From assembly GCF_015356825.1 (NCBI RefSeq), contig NZ_JAACYW010000001.1:124001-188000 (forward strand): a DNA stretch of 64,000 bases, written 5' to 3'. Every line of letters starts with the position of its first letter. The stretch's first letter is position 1. Below are positions 25,728 through 33,226 of the stretch, in pieces. The position numbers and the translations under genes are program-made. Source of the stretch: Catenulispora rubra. Its GTDB lineage: Bacteria > Actinomycetota > Actinomycetes > Streptomycetales > Catenulisporaceae. The notes below the pieces were generated by a model. The model saw only the letters and a list, made by a program, of their open reading frames with translations. It was not told where the DNA came from and made no database searches.

Positions 25728-26966
25728 GTGATCACTCTCAAGGCTGCCCGGGTCTTGCACGTCGAGACCGGTGAGGTGCGCGCGCCGGGTTTCGTCGTTG
25801 TCGACGGTGAACGGATCGTGCGCACCTCGGCCGGCCCTGGCGGTGTCGGAGGCGGCGAGGTCGGCGAGCTGATCGACCTGGGCGACGTCACGCTGCTGCC
25901 CGGCCTGATGGACATGGAGGTCAATCTCCTGATGGGAGGGCGGGGCGAGACGGCCCACCTCTCCCCCGTCCAGGACGATCCACCGCTGCGGATGCTGCGT
26001 GCCGTGGGCAACGCCCGCAGGACCCTGCGTGCGGGATTCACGACGGTCCGGAATCTCGGCCTGTTCGTGAAGACCGGCGGCTACCTGCTCGACGTCGCTC
26101 TGGCCAAGGCGATCGACGCCGGATGGATCGACGGTCCACGCGTCGTCCCTGCCGGTCACGCGATCACCCCGACCGGCGGGCATCTGGATCCGACGATGTT
26201 CGCGGCCTTCGCCCCCGGGGTCATGTCCCTCACGCTGGAGGAGGGCATCGCCAACGGAGTCGACGAGGTACGCAAGGCGGTCCGGTACCAGATCAAGCAC
26301 GGGGCACGCCTGATCAAGGTGTGCGCCTCGGGCGGCGTGATGTCGCACACCGGGGTCGCGGGCGCCCAGCACTACTCGGACGAAGAGCTCCGGGCCATCG
26401 TCGACGAGGCGCACCGGCGTGGTCTCAAGGTCGCGGCGCACACGCACGGGGCGGGCGCCGTCAGATCAGCCGTCGAGGCCGGGATCGACTGTATCGAGCA
26501 CGGGTTCCTGCTCGACGACGAGACCATCGCGCTGATGGCGGCCCGCGGCACCTTCTTGGTCCCGACGACCGCCCTGATCGACGGGATGGACACCTCCCAC
26601 GCCGCGCCCGAGCTCCAGGCCAAGGCCGCGGAGATCTTCCCGGCGGCCCGGACCGTCGTCAGCCGCGCGGCCGCGGCCGGCGTCAAGATCGCGGTCGGCA
26701 CCGACGCGCCGGCGATCCCGCACGGCCGCAACGCGCAGGAACTCATCGCCCTCGTGGAACGCGGCATGGCACCGCTCCACGTTCTCCGGGCCGCGACCGT
26801 CGATGCCGCCGAGCTGCTCGGTGTCGACGACCGCGGCCGCCTCGCCGACGGTCTGCTCGCGGACCTCATCGCCGTCCCGGGCGACCCGCTCGAAGACATC
26901 TCGGTCATGGCCGACGTCCGGTTCGTGATGAAGGGCGGCAAGGTCTACCACGGGTCACCGCGCTAA
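25728..26966 (+). CDS. Amidohydrolase superfamily protein with altered metal site
   Basis: 412 residues, imidazolonepropionase/prolidase-like branch: an N-terminal composite beta-sandwich, a TIM barrel, and C-terminal GRLADGLLADLIAVPGDPL. Later ligand regions are intact (LIKVCASGG with the potential carboxylated Lys, KVAAHTHG, CIEHG, AVGTDAP). The first motif, normally DxHxH after LPGL, reads D62-M-E64-V-N66, so both His ligands are replaced by Glu and Asn. Either a different metal coordination or loss of hydrolase activity follows. GTG start at 25728, 4 bases after the previous stop. Confidence 0.88.
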   Translation: MITLKAARVLHVETGEVRAPGFVVVDGERIVRTSAGPGGVGGGEVGELIDLGDVTLLPGLMDMEVNLLMGGRGETAHLSPVQDDPPLRMLRAVGNARRTLRAGFTTVRNLGLFVKTGGYLLDVALAKAIDAGWIDGPRVVPAGHAITPTGGHLDPTMFAAFAPGVMSLTLEEGIANGVDEVRKAVRYQIKHGARLIKVCASGGVMSHTGVAGAQHYSDEELRAIVDEAHRRGLKVAAHTHGAGAVRSAVEAGIDCIEHGFLLDDETIALMAARGTFLVPTTALIDGMDTSHAAPELQAKAAEIFPAARTVVSRAAAAGVKIAVGTDAPAIPHGRNAQELIALVERGMAPLHVLRAATVDAAELLGVDDRGRLADGLLADLIAVPGDPLEDISVMADVRFVMKGGKVYHGSPR

Positions 26967-26996
26967 CCACCACCGACCTGCAGAAGAAGGAAGCTC

Positions 26997-28322
26997 ATGT
27001 GGGATTTCAGCACCGACGCCGAATTCCAGGCCAAGCTCGACTGGGTGTCCTCGTTCGTCCACGACGAGATCGAGCCGCTGGAACTGCTCTATCCAGGCAA
27101 CGCCGACCCCTATGACCGCGACAGCGATGTCTTCCGGGAGGTCGTCCGACCGCTCCAGGCCCAGGTCAAGGCACAGGGCCTGTGGGCGGCGCACCTGCCG
27201 CCCGAGCTCGGCGGGATGGGCATGGGGCAGGTCGAGCTCGCCCTGCTCAACGAGATCCTCGGACGGACCTCGTGGGCTCCGATGGTGTTCGGCACCCAGG
27301 CACCCGACTCCGGCAACGCCGAGATCCTGGCGCACTACGCGACCGAGGAGCAGCGCGCGAAGTACCTGGAGCCGCTCCTGGACGGCCGCATCGTGTCCAC
27401 GTATGCGATGACCGAGCCGACCGGCGGTGCCAGCCCGAACGACTTCACCTGCCGGGCGGTCCGCGACGGCGACGAGTGGGTCATCGACGGCGAGAAGTGG
27501 TTCGCCTCCAACTATCCGCTGGCCTCGTTCGTCATCGCGATGGTGATCACCGATCCCGACGTCCCCGTGCATCAGGGCTCGTCGATGTTCATCATCCCGG
27601 CGGGCACCCCGGGAATGGAGATGCTGCGTGGAACCGGCATGGCCAACGAGCCGTTCGGCGAAGGCGCCCACGGCTACCTGCGGTTCACCGACTGCCGCAT
27701 CCCCCTGGACCATCTGCTCGGGGAGCCCGGGACGGGTTTCGCCATCGCCCAGACGCGGCTCGGCGGCGGCCGGCTGCACCACGCGATGCGCTCGGTCGGC
27801 ATGTGCAAGCGGGCCCTGGAGATGACGGTCGAGCGCGTCGCCACGCGGAAGACCCGCGGCGGCGGACTGGCCGACCAGCAGGCGGTCCGGCAGTCGCTGG
27901 CCGACATGTGGATCCTGATCGAACAGTTCCGCCTTCAGGTGCTGCACGCCGCCTGGCAGCTCGACCTGGCCAAGCGCACCGGCGATCGCGAGCATGCCAA
28001 AACAGCGCGCCTGCACATCTCGGCTGTCAAGGCTGCCACCCCGGGGACCCTGGTCGACGTCATCTACAAGGCGATGCATCTGCACGGTGCGCTCGGTATG
28101 TCGAACGAACTGCCGCTGGCCCGGATGTGGCAGTCGGGTCCGGTGCTCGGCGTCGCCGACGGGCCGACCGAGGTCCACAAGGACGTCGTGGCGCGCGCCC
28201 TGGTCAAGAACGCGCAGCCGGCCGAAGACGTGCTGTTCGGCTCTGAGCACATCCCCACTCGACTCGCTGCGGCCCGTGAGAAGTACGCCGTCTTCCTGGG
28301 GAAGCTGGAGGAAGCACGGTGA
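26997..28322 (+). CDS. Acyl-CoA dehydrogenase, ACAD10/11-like
   Basis: 441 residues. Seen: YAMTEPTGGASPNDFTCRA, IDGEKWFASN and MHLHGALGMSNE. At the catalytic position it has Asp388 in VADGPTEVH, the ADGP(T/D)EVH signature of the ACAD10/ACAD11 group, instead of Glu. In that group the dehydrogenase fold works with an APH-type kinase on 4-hydroxyacyl-CoAs: the hydroxyl is phosphorylated, then phosphate is eliminated. Here the kinase-like gene follows directly with a GTGA overlap. AGAAGGA precedes the ATG at 26997. Confidence 0.92.
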   Translation: MWDFSTDAEFQAKLDWVSSFVHDEIEPLELLYPGNADPYDRDSDVFREVVRPLQAQVKAQGLWAAHLPPELGGMGMGQVELALLNEILGRTSWAPMVFGTQAPDSGNAEILAHYATEEQRAKYLEPLLDGRIVSTYAMTEPTGGASPNDFTCRAVRDGDEWVIDGEKWFASNYPLASFVIAMVITDPDVPVHQGSSMFIIPAGTPGMEMLRGTGMANEPFGEGAHGYLRFTDCRIPLDHLLGEPGTGFAIAQTRLGGGRLHHAMRSVGMCKRALEMTVERVATRKTRGGGLADQQAVRQSLADMWILIEQFRLQVLHAAWQLDLAKRTGDREHAKTARLHISAVKAATPGTLVDVIYKAMHLHGALGMSNELPLARMWQSGPVLGVADGPTEVHKDVVARALVKNAQPAEDVLFGSEHIPTRLAAAREKYAVFLGKLEEAR

Positions 28323-29380
28323 GCGCCCCGAAAACTGAGCCCGCCCGGCCGATCGTCGATCTCGTCCGGCTCAACGCCTGGCCGGGACTCGCCGACGTGC
28401 CGGGCAGCGGCCCGGTCGAGTCTCTCACTCCGCTGACCGGAGGCGCGCAGAACCTGCTGTTCACGCTTCGCCGCGCCGACGGCACCGAACTCGTGCTGCG
28501 CCGGCCAGGGCGGCATATCCGCGAGGACACGGCGGCCGCCTTCGCCCGCGAAAGCCGGGTGCTCAGCGCGTTGTCCGGGACCGCGGTGCCGCATCCGCGC
28601 CTGTACGCGAGCTGTTCCGATGACACCGTCATCGGAGCGCCGTTCTCGATCCTCGAGAAGATCGTCGGCTTCACCCCGAAGGGGCAGCTGCCGGGTACCT
28701 ACGGCACCGATCCGGCCTGGCGGCGCACGGTGGCGTTCGAGCTCGTCGCCGGGGCCGCGAAACTGGCCGCGGTGGACCCTGCCGAGGTCGGACTCAGCGA
28801 CCTGAGCAAGACCGAGGACTGGATCGGGCGCCAGACACCTCGGTACCTCAGGATGCTGCACGCATACCGCGAGAACGAGCACTATCTGTTCGCGGAGTCG
28901 CCGCTCGTCGAGCCGGTCGGCGAATGGCTCCAGTCCCACGCCCCGAAGACGGCCCACATCGGCATCGTCCACGGCGACTTCCAGTTCGCGAACGTGATGT
29001 TCGACCACGACGAGCCCCGGCTGGCCGGCATCGTGGACTGGGAGATGGCCGCGCTCGGCGACCCGCTTCTGGACCTCGCCTGGATCCTCACGGCGTGGCG
29101 CGAGGAGGGAGACCCACCCGGCAGCGAGCCGCAGTTGCAACCGTGGAACGGCATGCCCGGCCGCGCCGAACTGGTCGACCACTACGCCCAGCTGACCGGC
29201 CGGGACGTCTCTGAGTTCGGGTGGTTCCAGGTCCTGGCCTGCTTCCGGCTCGCGGCGCTTCTTGAGGGCGGCTATGTACGGTCCCTGAACGGGAAGATGG
29301 ATCGCACGATGGGTGAGGGCCTGCACAGCTACGCGCAGTGGCTGTGGGCGAAGGCCGAGCAGGAGATCGGCCGCGCCTGA
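28319..29380 (+). CDS. APH-type phosphotransferase (ACAD10/11 kinase-like, LvaA-like)
   Basis: 353-residue aminoglycoside-phosphotransferase fold. Catalytic loop H218-G-D220-FQFANVMFD and the metal-binding IVDW motif with D240 are intact. In ACAD10 and ACAD11 this domain is fused in front of an acyl-CoA dehydrogenase domain, and in the Pseudomonas levulinate pathway LvaA phosphorylates 4-hydroxyvaleryl-CoA. The GTG start overlaps the dehydrogenase stop, giving a split version of the same pair. Predicted ATP-dependent phosphorylation of a hydroxyacyl-CoA; not an antibiotic resistance gene by context. Confidence 0.9.
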   Translation: MSAPKTEPARPIVDLVRLNAWPGLADVPGSGPVESLTPLTGGAQNLLFTLRRADGTELVLRRPGRHIREDTAAAFARESRVLSALSGTAVPHPRLYASCSDDTVIGAPFSILEKIVGFTPKGQLPGTYGTDPAWRRTVAFELVAGAAKLAAVDPAEVGLSDLSKTEDWIGRQTPRYLRMLHAYRENEHYLFAESPLVEPVGEWLQSHAPKTAHIGIVHGDFQFANVMFDHDEPRLAGIVDWEMAALGDPLLDLAWILTAWREEGDPPGSEPQLQPWNGMPGRAELVDHYAQLTGRDVSEFGWFQVLACFRLAALLEGGYVRSLNGKMDRTMGEGLHSYAQWLWAKAEQEIGRA

Positions 29381-29388
29381 CTGACGGC

Positions 29389-29422
29389 CCGGTCCCGGGA
29401 CGGCGCATGACCTCGGGACCGG
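29389..29422. terminator. Hairpin between convergent genes
   Basis: CCGGTCCCG (29389-29397) pairs with CGGGACCGG (29414-29422), a 9-bp GC stem with a 16-base loop, 9 bases after the phosphotransferase stop and 20 bases before the end of the convergent gene. No T run; GC-rich hairpins of this sort commonly end transcription in actinomycetes. Confidence 0.5.
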
Positions 29423-29441
29423 CGTGCTCACGCCGTCGTCC

Positions 29442-30215
29442 TCACGGCAAAGGCTCTACGGGCTGCCTCGGCTGTATCTCTGCCTGCCGACGTTGCTGAT
29501 ACTTGACAAGCGCGCCAAGGAGCTCCTGACGAGCGTTTCGCAAAGTCGCTCGCGGCTTGCGTCCCGATGGCAGGATCACAAAGTCTGCCTCGACGACCCG
29601 GATGCCTCGCGAGGCCAACCACTCGGCCATGCGATCGGTGACTTCGGCGGCAGTCGGCCGTTCGGGGCGGGGCGTCGGGAAATCGATTGGAACGTCGGCG
29701 TAGGCACGGTGCAAGTACGTCACCGGCTGACGATCTTCTTTGGGCTGCGCTGATGCAGGTTGCGTCAGCACGGCGCCCGCGTCCCGGCGTTGCCGATATG
29801 CGGCCTGTCGGCAACGAGAGCTGCAGTAAAGCCGCGGATGACCTGTTGCCTTCTGAAGGAACGGGGGTGAATCGCACCCGACCCGGAGGCAACGGTGCAC
29901 CGGTACGTTGTCGACCGCCGACCACACCTCGGGGCTGTGCTGCGGACCGAAACCTTGCAGCTCTTGGCGCAAGCGGTCCCCATACTTGGAGCCGCGAAGC
30001 CGATCGAGGATGCCTGCGATCAGTTGCTCGATCTGGCGGGCGGTTAAACCGTGGTGCCTGCCAATCTGCTCCGGGGGAGCTTCATGCAGGTAGTCCAGCA
30101 GCACCCGCCGCTCAAACGGTTTGAGAACCTCGCGCATGGCCGTCCCCAGAACATCGTCGCCGGCAAAGCGTCCGACAGGGTCCCAGTCCGGCCCGTATAT
30201 CTTGCGCCGCACCAC
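29442..30215 (-). CDS. Putative DNA-binding protein with HTH and zinc finger
   Basis: 257 residues; not a named family. Residues 30-80 read as a sigma-region-4-like HTH (FERRVLLDYLHEAPPEQIGR, then LTARQIEQLIAGILDRL). Around residues 115-145 there is a Cys-rich finger with C-x4-C and C-x3-C (HRCLRVGC ... YCSSRCRQAAYRQRR). The C-terminus is helical and basic. GTG at 30215 with GAGAGG upstream, 4 bases after the small membrane protein stop, so the two form an operon. Probably a regulator tied to a membrane partner. Confidence 0.65.
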   Translation of the reverse strand: MVRRKIYGPDWDPVGRFAGDDVLGTAMREVLKPFERRVLLDYLHEAPPEQIGRHHGLTARQIEQLIAGILDRLRGSKYGDRLRQELQGFGPQHSPEVWSAVDNVPVHRCLRVGCDSPPFLQKATGHPRLYCSSRCRQAAYRQRRDAGAVLTQPASAQPKEDRQPVTYLHRAYADVPIDFPTPRPERPTAAEVTDRMAEWLASRGIRVVEADFVILPSGRKPRATLRNARQELLGALVKYQQRRQAEIQPRQPVEPLP

Positions 30216-30219
30216 CGCG

Positions 30220-30486
30220 CTACCTCTCCCGCTCCTGCACGGGGGGCTGCCCAGCTGGCGTCTGCGCCGAAGGCAACTCCTGCGAGTCCTCGGCACGCTG
30301 CAGAGAAGCCACTCCGAGGATTCGAAGCAGTCCGATCATGGTCTTGCCGCTGACGGCCAGGATCTTGGCCATGTCCTCCTCGCGTGCTCGGCGCACAACA
30401 AGGCTTGCAATCCTTCCGTACACCAAGAGTGCGACGATCACAACAACCGCTACGGCCACAGGCACGGCCACTACCGCAGGCGCCAC
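30220..30486 (-). CDS. Small membrane protein, unknown
   Basis: 88 residues: an N-terminal hydrophobic helix (VAVPVAVAVVVIVALLVYGR), a basic turn (VVRRAREED), an amphipathic stretch (AKILAVSGKTMIGLLRILGV) and a polar tail. GTG at 30486 preceded by GGAGAGG. Single-pass membrane protein with a cytosolic C-terminus by charge. It is encoded 4 bases upstream of the HTH/zinc-finger gene and 20 bases downstream of a 50-bp perfect palindrome. Possible membrane anchor or sensor for the following DNA-binding protein. Confidence 0.6.
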   Translation of the reverse strand: MAPAVVAVPVAVAVVVIVALLVYGRIASLVVRRAREEDMAKILAVSGKTMIGLLRILGVASLQRAEDSQELPSAQTPAGQPPVQERER

Positions 30487-30506
30487 GGGGCACCGTCCTC
30501 TCCGGA

Positions 30507-30556
30507 AACCTGAACGGGCCCCGATGCGCACGTGCGCATCGGGGCCCGTTCAGGTT
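30507..30556. repeat. 50-bp perfect palindrome
   Basis: Every base from 30507 to 30531 is the complement of its mirror base from 30532 to 30556, with no loop; the centre is CACGTG. The arms contain GAACGGGCCCCGATGCGCAC. It ends just upstream of the ribosome-binding region of the small membrane gene at 30486. It could be a transcript hairpin that hides that site, a protein-binding site, or a cruciform; there is no T run next to it. Confidence 0.85.
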
Positions 30557-30565
30557 GCTGACAGC

Positions 30566-30590
30566 AAAAAACCCGCCTCTATGAGACGGG
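30566..30590 (-). terminator. Rho-independent terminator on the minus strand
   Basis: On the minus strand CCCGTCTC-ATA-GAGGCGGG (one G-T pair) is followed directly by TTTTTT (30571-30566). This is the clearest intrinsic terminator in the window. It lies upstream of the small membrane gene at 30486, so it ends a short leftward transcript or attenuates transcription into that gene. Confidence 0.7.
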
Positions 30591-30942
30591 TGTCTGGCTG
30601 AAGACACGACTCTCCCAGCCGTTGGTGACACTACGCGCCCAACTGGGCAAATGCCAAGCCTGATTCTTTGCTGCGTTGTCTTTGCAGGTCACGAAGTCGA
30701 CACAGTCCGGTTCCCTCGGAGGTTTCGTAACAAGCCAGCGGATCCAGTTCGTTTTCCAACGGCACGCGCAGCGATACCAACGCCACCGCCCTGGATCCAT
30801 GCCGGTCTACAAAGCACGCCGACCGCGGAAGCAGGCACTAACCGCACTGGCTCTACAGGCGGATGAGCCTGAGGCTCCCGCAGCCTTCAAGCAACAGAGC
30901 CTCTAGAGAGCAGACCTATGCCCAGGATGAGGTCTTCCTACG
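30591..30942. other. Gap with hairpin chain, no recognised gene
   Basis: Base composition here is visibly less GC-rich than its neighbours. Within it, three further hairpins precede the terminator on the minus strand: 30637-30648 (GCCC-AGTT-GGGC), 30606-30622 (6-bp stem, 5-base loop) and 30590-30607 (GTGTCT-TCAGCC-AGACAC). A 73-codon leftward open frame (30579-30800) ends inside the terminator stem, but its Trp-rich sequence looks non-biological. The rest, 30650-30942, shows nothing I can name. Confidence 0.45.
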
Positions 30943-32013
30943 TCACGGCTCCGGGATCACAGGCTCAATGCCATCGACCAGTCCCCACGCGAGGGCGAAC
31001 GCGGCCGACACCGGTTCCCCGCTGAGCACCATGTACGCGGTGCGCCACCGCCCGATCCGGCGCGGGAAGCTCACCGTGCCGCCGGCGCCTGGGATGAGCC
31101 CCATCTCCAGCTCGGGCAGCCGCATGACGGTGCCCGGATCCGCGACGACCCGCCCGGCGAACGCCGGCAGTTCGATACCCGCGCCCACGCAGTGTCCGTG
31201 GATGCGGGCCGTAAGGCGGTCGCGCAGCGCGTGTAGGGGCCTGGCCGCGCCGGCTCGGGTCCGGACCAGATGCGCCGTGGTCAGGTCCAGGGCGGTGCCG
31301 AACTCGTCGAGGTCGCCTCCGGAGCAGAACGACGGCCCGTTGCCGTCCAGCACAACAGCGGCGACGCTGTCGTCGAGCTCGGCAACCCGCAGCCCCGCCA
31401 CCAGTGCGTCGCGCAGGTCCCGGGAGTGAGCGTTGCGGCGTTCGGGGCGGTTGAGGGTGAGATGCAGCGTCCCGCCATACCTACGGATGATCACTGTCTC
31501 GCCGGGTCGGGAAGGAGGCTCGGGGCGCTCGCCGCGTGCGGCCAGCCATCGGGCGAATCCGGGACCCGCAAGGAGGGTGGAGTAAGCAAGCGATTCGACG
31601 TCGAGGGCTTGGCGTACGGGCAGGGACTCGCCGATGCGGAGAACCTGGGCCAAGACGAGCGCCGCTTGCGGGGCTACCTCGGCATTGCGTCGCAGCGCCA
31701 TCGCTTCGGATTCGGGATCAGCGGCCTCCACGGCACAGCGCAGTCCTCCAGAACCATGTGCCAACGTCAGGTCCAGCGCTTCGGCCAAGGAAACCAAGGC
31801 ATCGGAGACTACGCCGTTCGTCGTCCCGATCAGGACCCGGTCGCATCCCCGCGCGCGTTCCACGGCCCGGCTCAACTCGGTCTCCGAGACACCGCCGCGG
31901 TCGAGCTCCACGATCATCAGAGGATCCACGATCGAGCCGTCCTCGGCGAGCGCCTCGATGTCCGCCGCCCCGCCCGCGAGGTCGCCGATGGAAAGGGCTG
32001 TAGGTTTCGGCAT
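30943..32013 (-). CDS. Enoyl-CoA hydratase/isomerase with N-terminal extension
   Basis: 356 residues, about 90 longer than a plain crotonase. The C-terminal 200 residues are the crotonase core: GNGPSFCSGGDLDEFG, HGHCVGAGIELPAF and MRLPELEMGLIPGAGG, with both catalytic-type Glu residues present (GAGIEL, LPE). The N-terminal 150 residues form an alpha/beta segment with VEAADPESEAMALRRNAEVA and no assigned function. ATG at 32013 with GTGAGGAC upstream; a GTG at 32022 is possible. Its start lies only 22 bases from that of the divergent CoA transferase. Confidence 0.9.
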   Translation of the reverse strand: MPKPTALSIGDLAGGAADIEALAEDGSIVDPLMIVELDRGGVSETELSRAVERARGCDRVLIGTTNGVVSDALVSLAEALDLTLAHGSGGLRCAVEAADPESEAMALRRNAEVAPQAALVLAQVLRIGESLPVRQALDVESLAYSTLLAGPGFARWLAARGERPEPPSRPGETVIIRRYGGTLHLTLNRPERRNAHSRDLRDALVAGLRVAELDDSVAAVVLDGNGPSFCSGGDLDEFGTALDLTTAHLVRTRAGAARPLHALRDRLTARIHGHCVGAGIELPAFAGRVVADPGTVMRLPELEMGLIPGAGGTVSFPRRIGRWRTAYMVLSGEPVSAAFALAWGLVDGIEPVIPEP

Positions 32014-32035
32014 CGTCCTCACCTAGCATCTGAGC

Positions 32036-33226
32036 ATGACCGACACGGCTCGTGACTGGGCACGCAGCGGGGTGCTGCCTCTGACGGGACACCGTAGCGG
32101 ATCACCGATGATGCCCCCTGGGAGCGCCGCCTCGTGGGCTGCGCGCATGGCCGACCACATCGCGGCGGCGACCCGCGGCAGTCGCCATCCTGTGCTCGTC
32201 GACGGCGCGCGGTTGCTCGCGGAGCGCGCCGCGTTGACCGGTGGCACGCGCCGGGGCTCGACGTCGGTCGGGGGAAGCTGCCGGCTGCTGCCGACGCTGG
32301 ACGGCTGGGCTGCGGTCTCCGTCGCCAGAACGGACGATCCGCTGCTCTGGAGCGCCCTGATCGGCCAGGAGCTCGACGACCGGTTCCCCGAGCGCCTCGA
32401 AGCGTGGCTGGCCTCGCACACCGGTGGCGAGCTGGACGAACGAGTGGAGCTGATCGGGCTGGCGGGTGGCTCCGTGCGTACGGAAGCCCCGCGCGGCGCC
32501 CAGCTGGCCCCGCTCGGGCGTCCGAGGTCGGTGGAAGGGTCGCTGGTGGTGGATTTCAGCGCGCTGTGGGCCGGGCCGCTCTGCGCGAACCTGCTCGGGC
32601 TGGCAGGAGCCGAAGTGGTGAAGGTTGAGACACCGGCCCGGCCGGACGGCGCCCGACACGGCAACCCGGCCTTCTACGACTTGCTGCACGGCGGCCACCG
32701 CTCGGTCGTCCTGGATCCGGACGATGCGGCGGGACGCGCAGCCCTCCAAGCCCTGGTGCGGCGAGCCGATTTCGTCATCGAGTCCTCACGACCCAGGGCG
32801 CTGGCCAGGTTCGGCCTCGACGCCGCGGCCGAGGTCGCGCGGGGGTGCGTCTGGGCGTCGATCACCGCTGCCGGCCGGTCGTCGCAGCGTGTCGGCTTCG
32901 GCGACGACGTGGCCGCCGTGACCGGCCTGGTCGCGCAGGACGCCACGGGTATTCCCGTCTTCTGCGGGGACGCAATCGCCGATCCGTTGACCGGGCTCGC
33001 AGCCGCTGCACTGGTGTTTTCCGAGCCGACCGACGGCGGCGGAGTCCTCTGGGACGTCGCGATGGCCGATGTCGTGGCTGCCACGCTCGTCGACGGCATC
33101 GACGGGGCCGACCTGGATGGCGTCCCCATCGAGCTGCCCACGGCTCGAACTCCGACGTGCGAGGCATCGCCGTCAGGCAGCGACACCGCCGCGGTCCTGA
33201 ACCGACTCGGGATCAGTGTCCCGTGA
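32036..33226 (+). CDS. CaiB/BaiF-like CoA transferase, apparently permuted domain order
   Basis: 396 residues. The family core normally starts the protein, but here the signature VVDFSALWAGPLCANLL with GLAGAEVVKVETPA begins near residue 170. The first 160 residues (WARSGVLPLTG, then LLPTLDGWAAVSVARTDDPL and LEAWLASHTGGEL) resemble the C-terminal small domain of CaiB proteins. The core ends with the FCGDAIADPLTGLAAAAL segment and no normal C-terminal domain follows. So the order looks circularly permuted, or it is half of a two-subunit enzyme. No Shine-Dalgarno before the ATG. GTGA overlap with the next gene. Confidence 0.85.
   Translation: MTDTARDWARSGVLPLTGHRSGSPMMPPGSAASWAARMADHIAAATRGSRHPVLVDGARLLAERAALTGGTRRGSTSVGGSCRLLPTLDGWAAVSVARTDDPLLWSALIGQELDDRFPERLEAWLASHTGGELDERVELIGLAGGSVRTEAPRGAQLAPLGRPRSVEGSLVVDFSALWAGPLCANLLGLAGAEVVKVETPARPDGARHGNPAFYDLLHGGHRSVVLDPDDAAGRAALQALVRRADFVIESSRPRALARFGLDAAAEVARGCVWASITAAGRSSQRVGFGDDVAAVTGLVAQDATGIPVFCGDAIADPLTGLAAAALVFSEPTDGGGVLWDVAMADVVAATLVDGIDGADLDGVPIELPTARTPTCEASPSGSDTAAVLNRLGISVP

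Noticed and set aside
28319..29380. Aminoglycoside resistance gene
   Set aside because: The fold is APH-like, but the overlap with an ACAD10/11-type dehydrogenase and its place in a catabolic operon point to a hydroxyacyl-CoA kinase.
30590..30671. Possible tRNA on the minus strand
   Set aside because: GCCCAGTTGGGC looks like a D-arm at first sight, but no 7-bp acceptor stem, anticodon arm or GTTCNANNC T-loop could be assembled.
30579..30800. Seventy-three-codon minus-strand frame ending at the terminator
   Set aside because: Its Trp/Arg/Cys-rich sequence, lack of a ribosome-binding site and overlap with the hairpin chain make a coding role unlikely. Kept only as part of the structured region.
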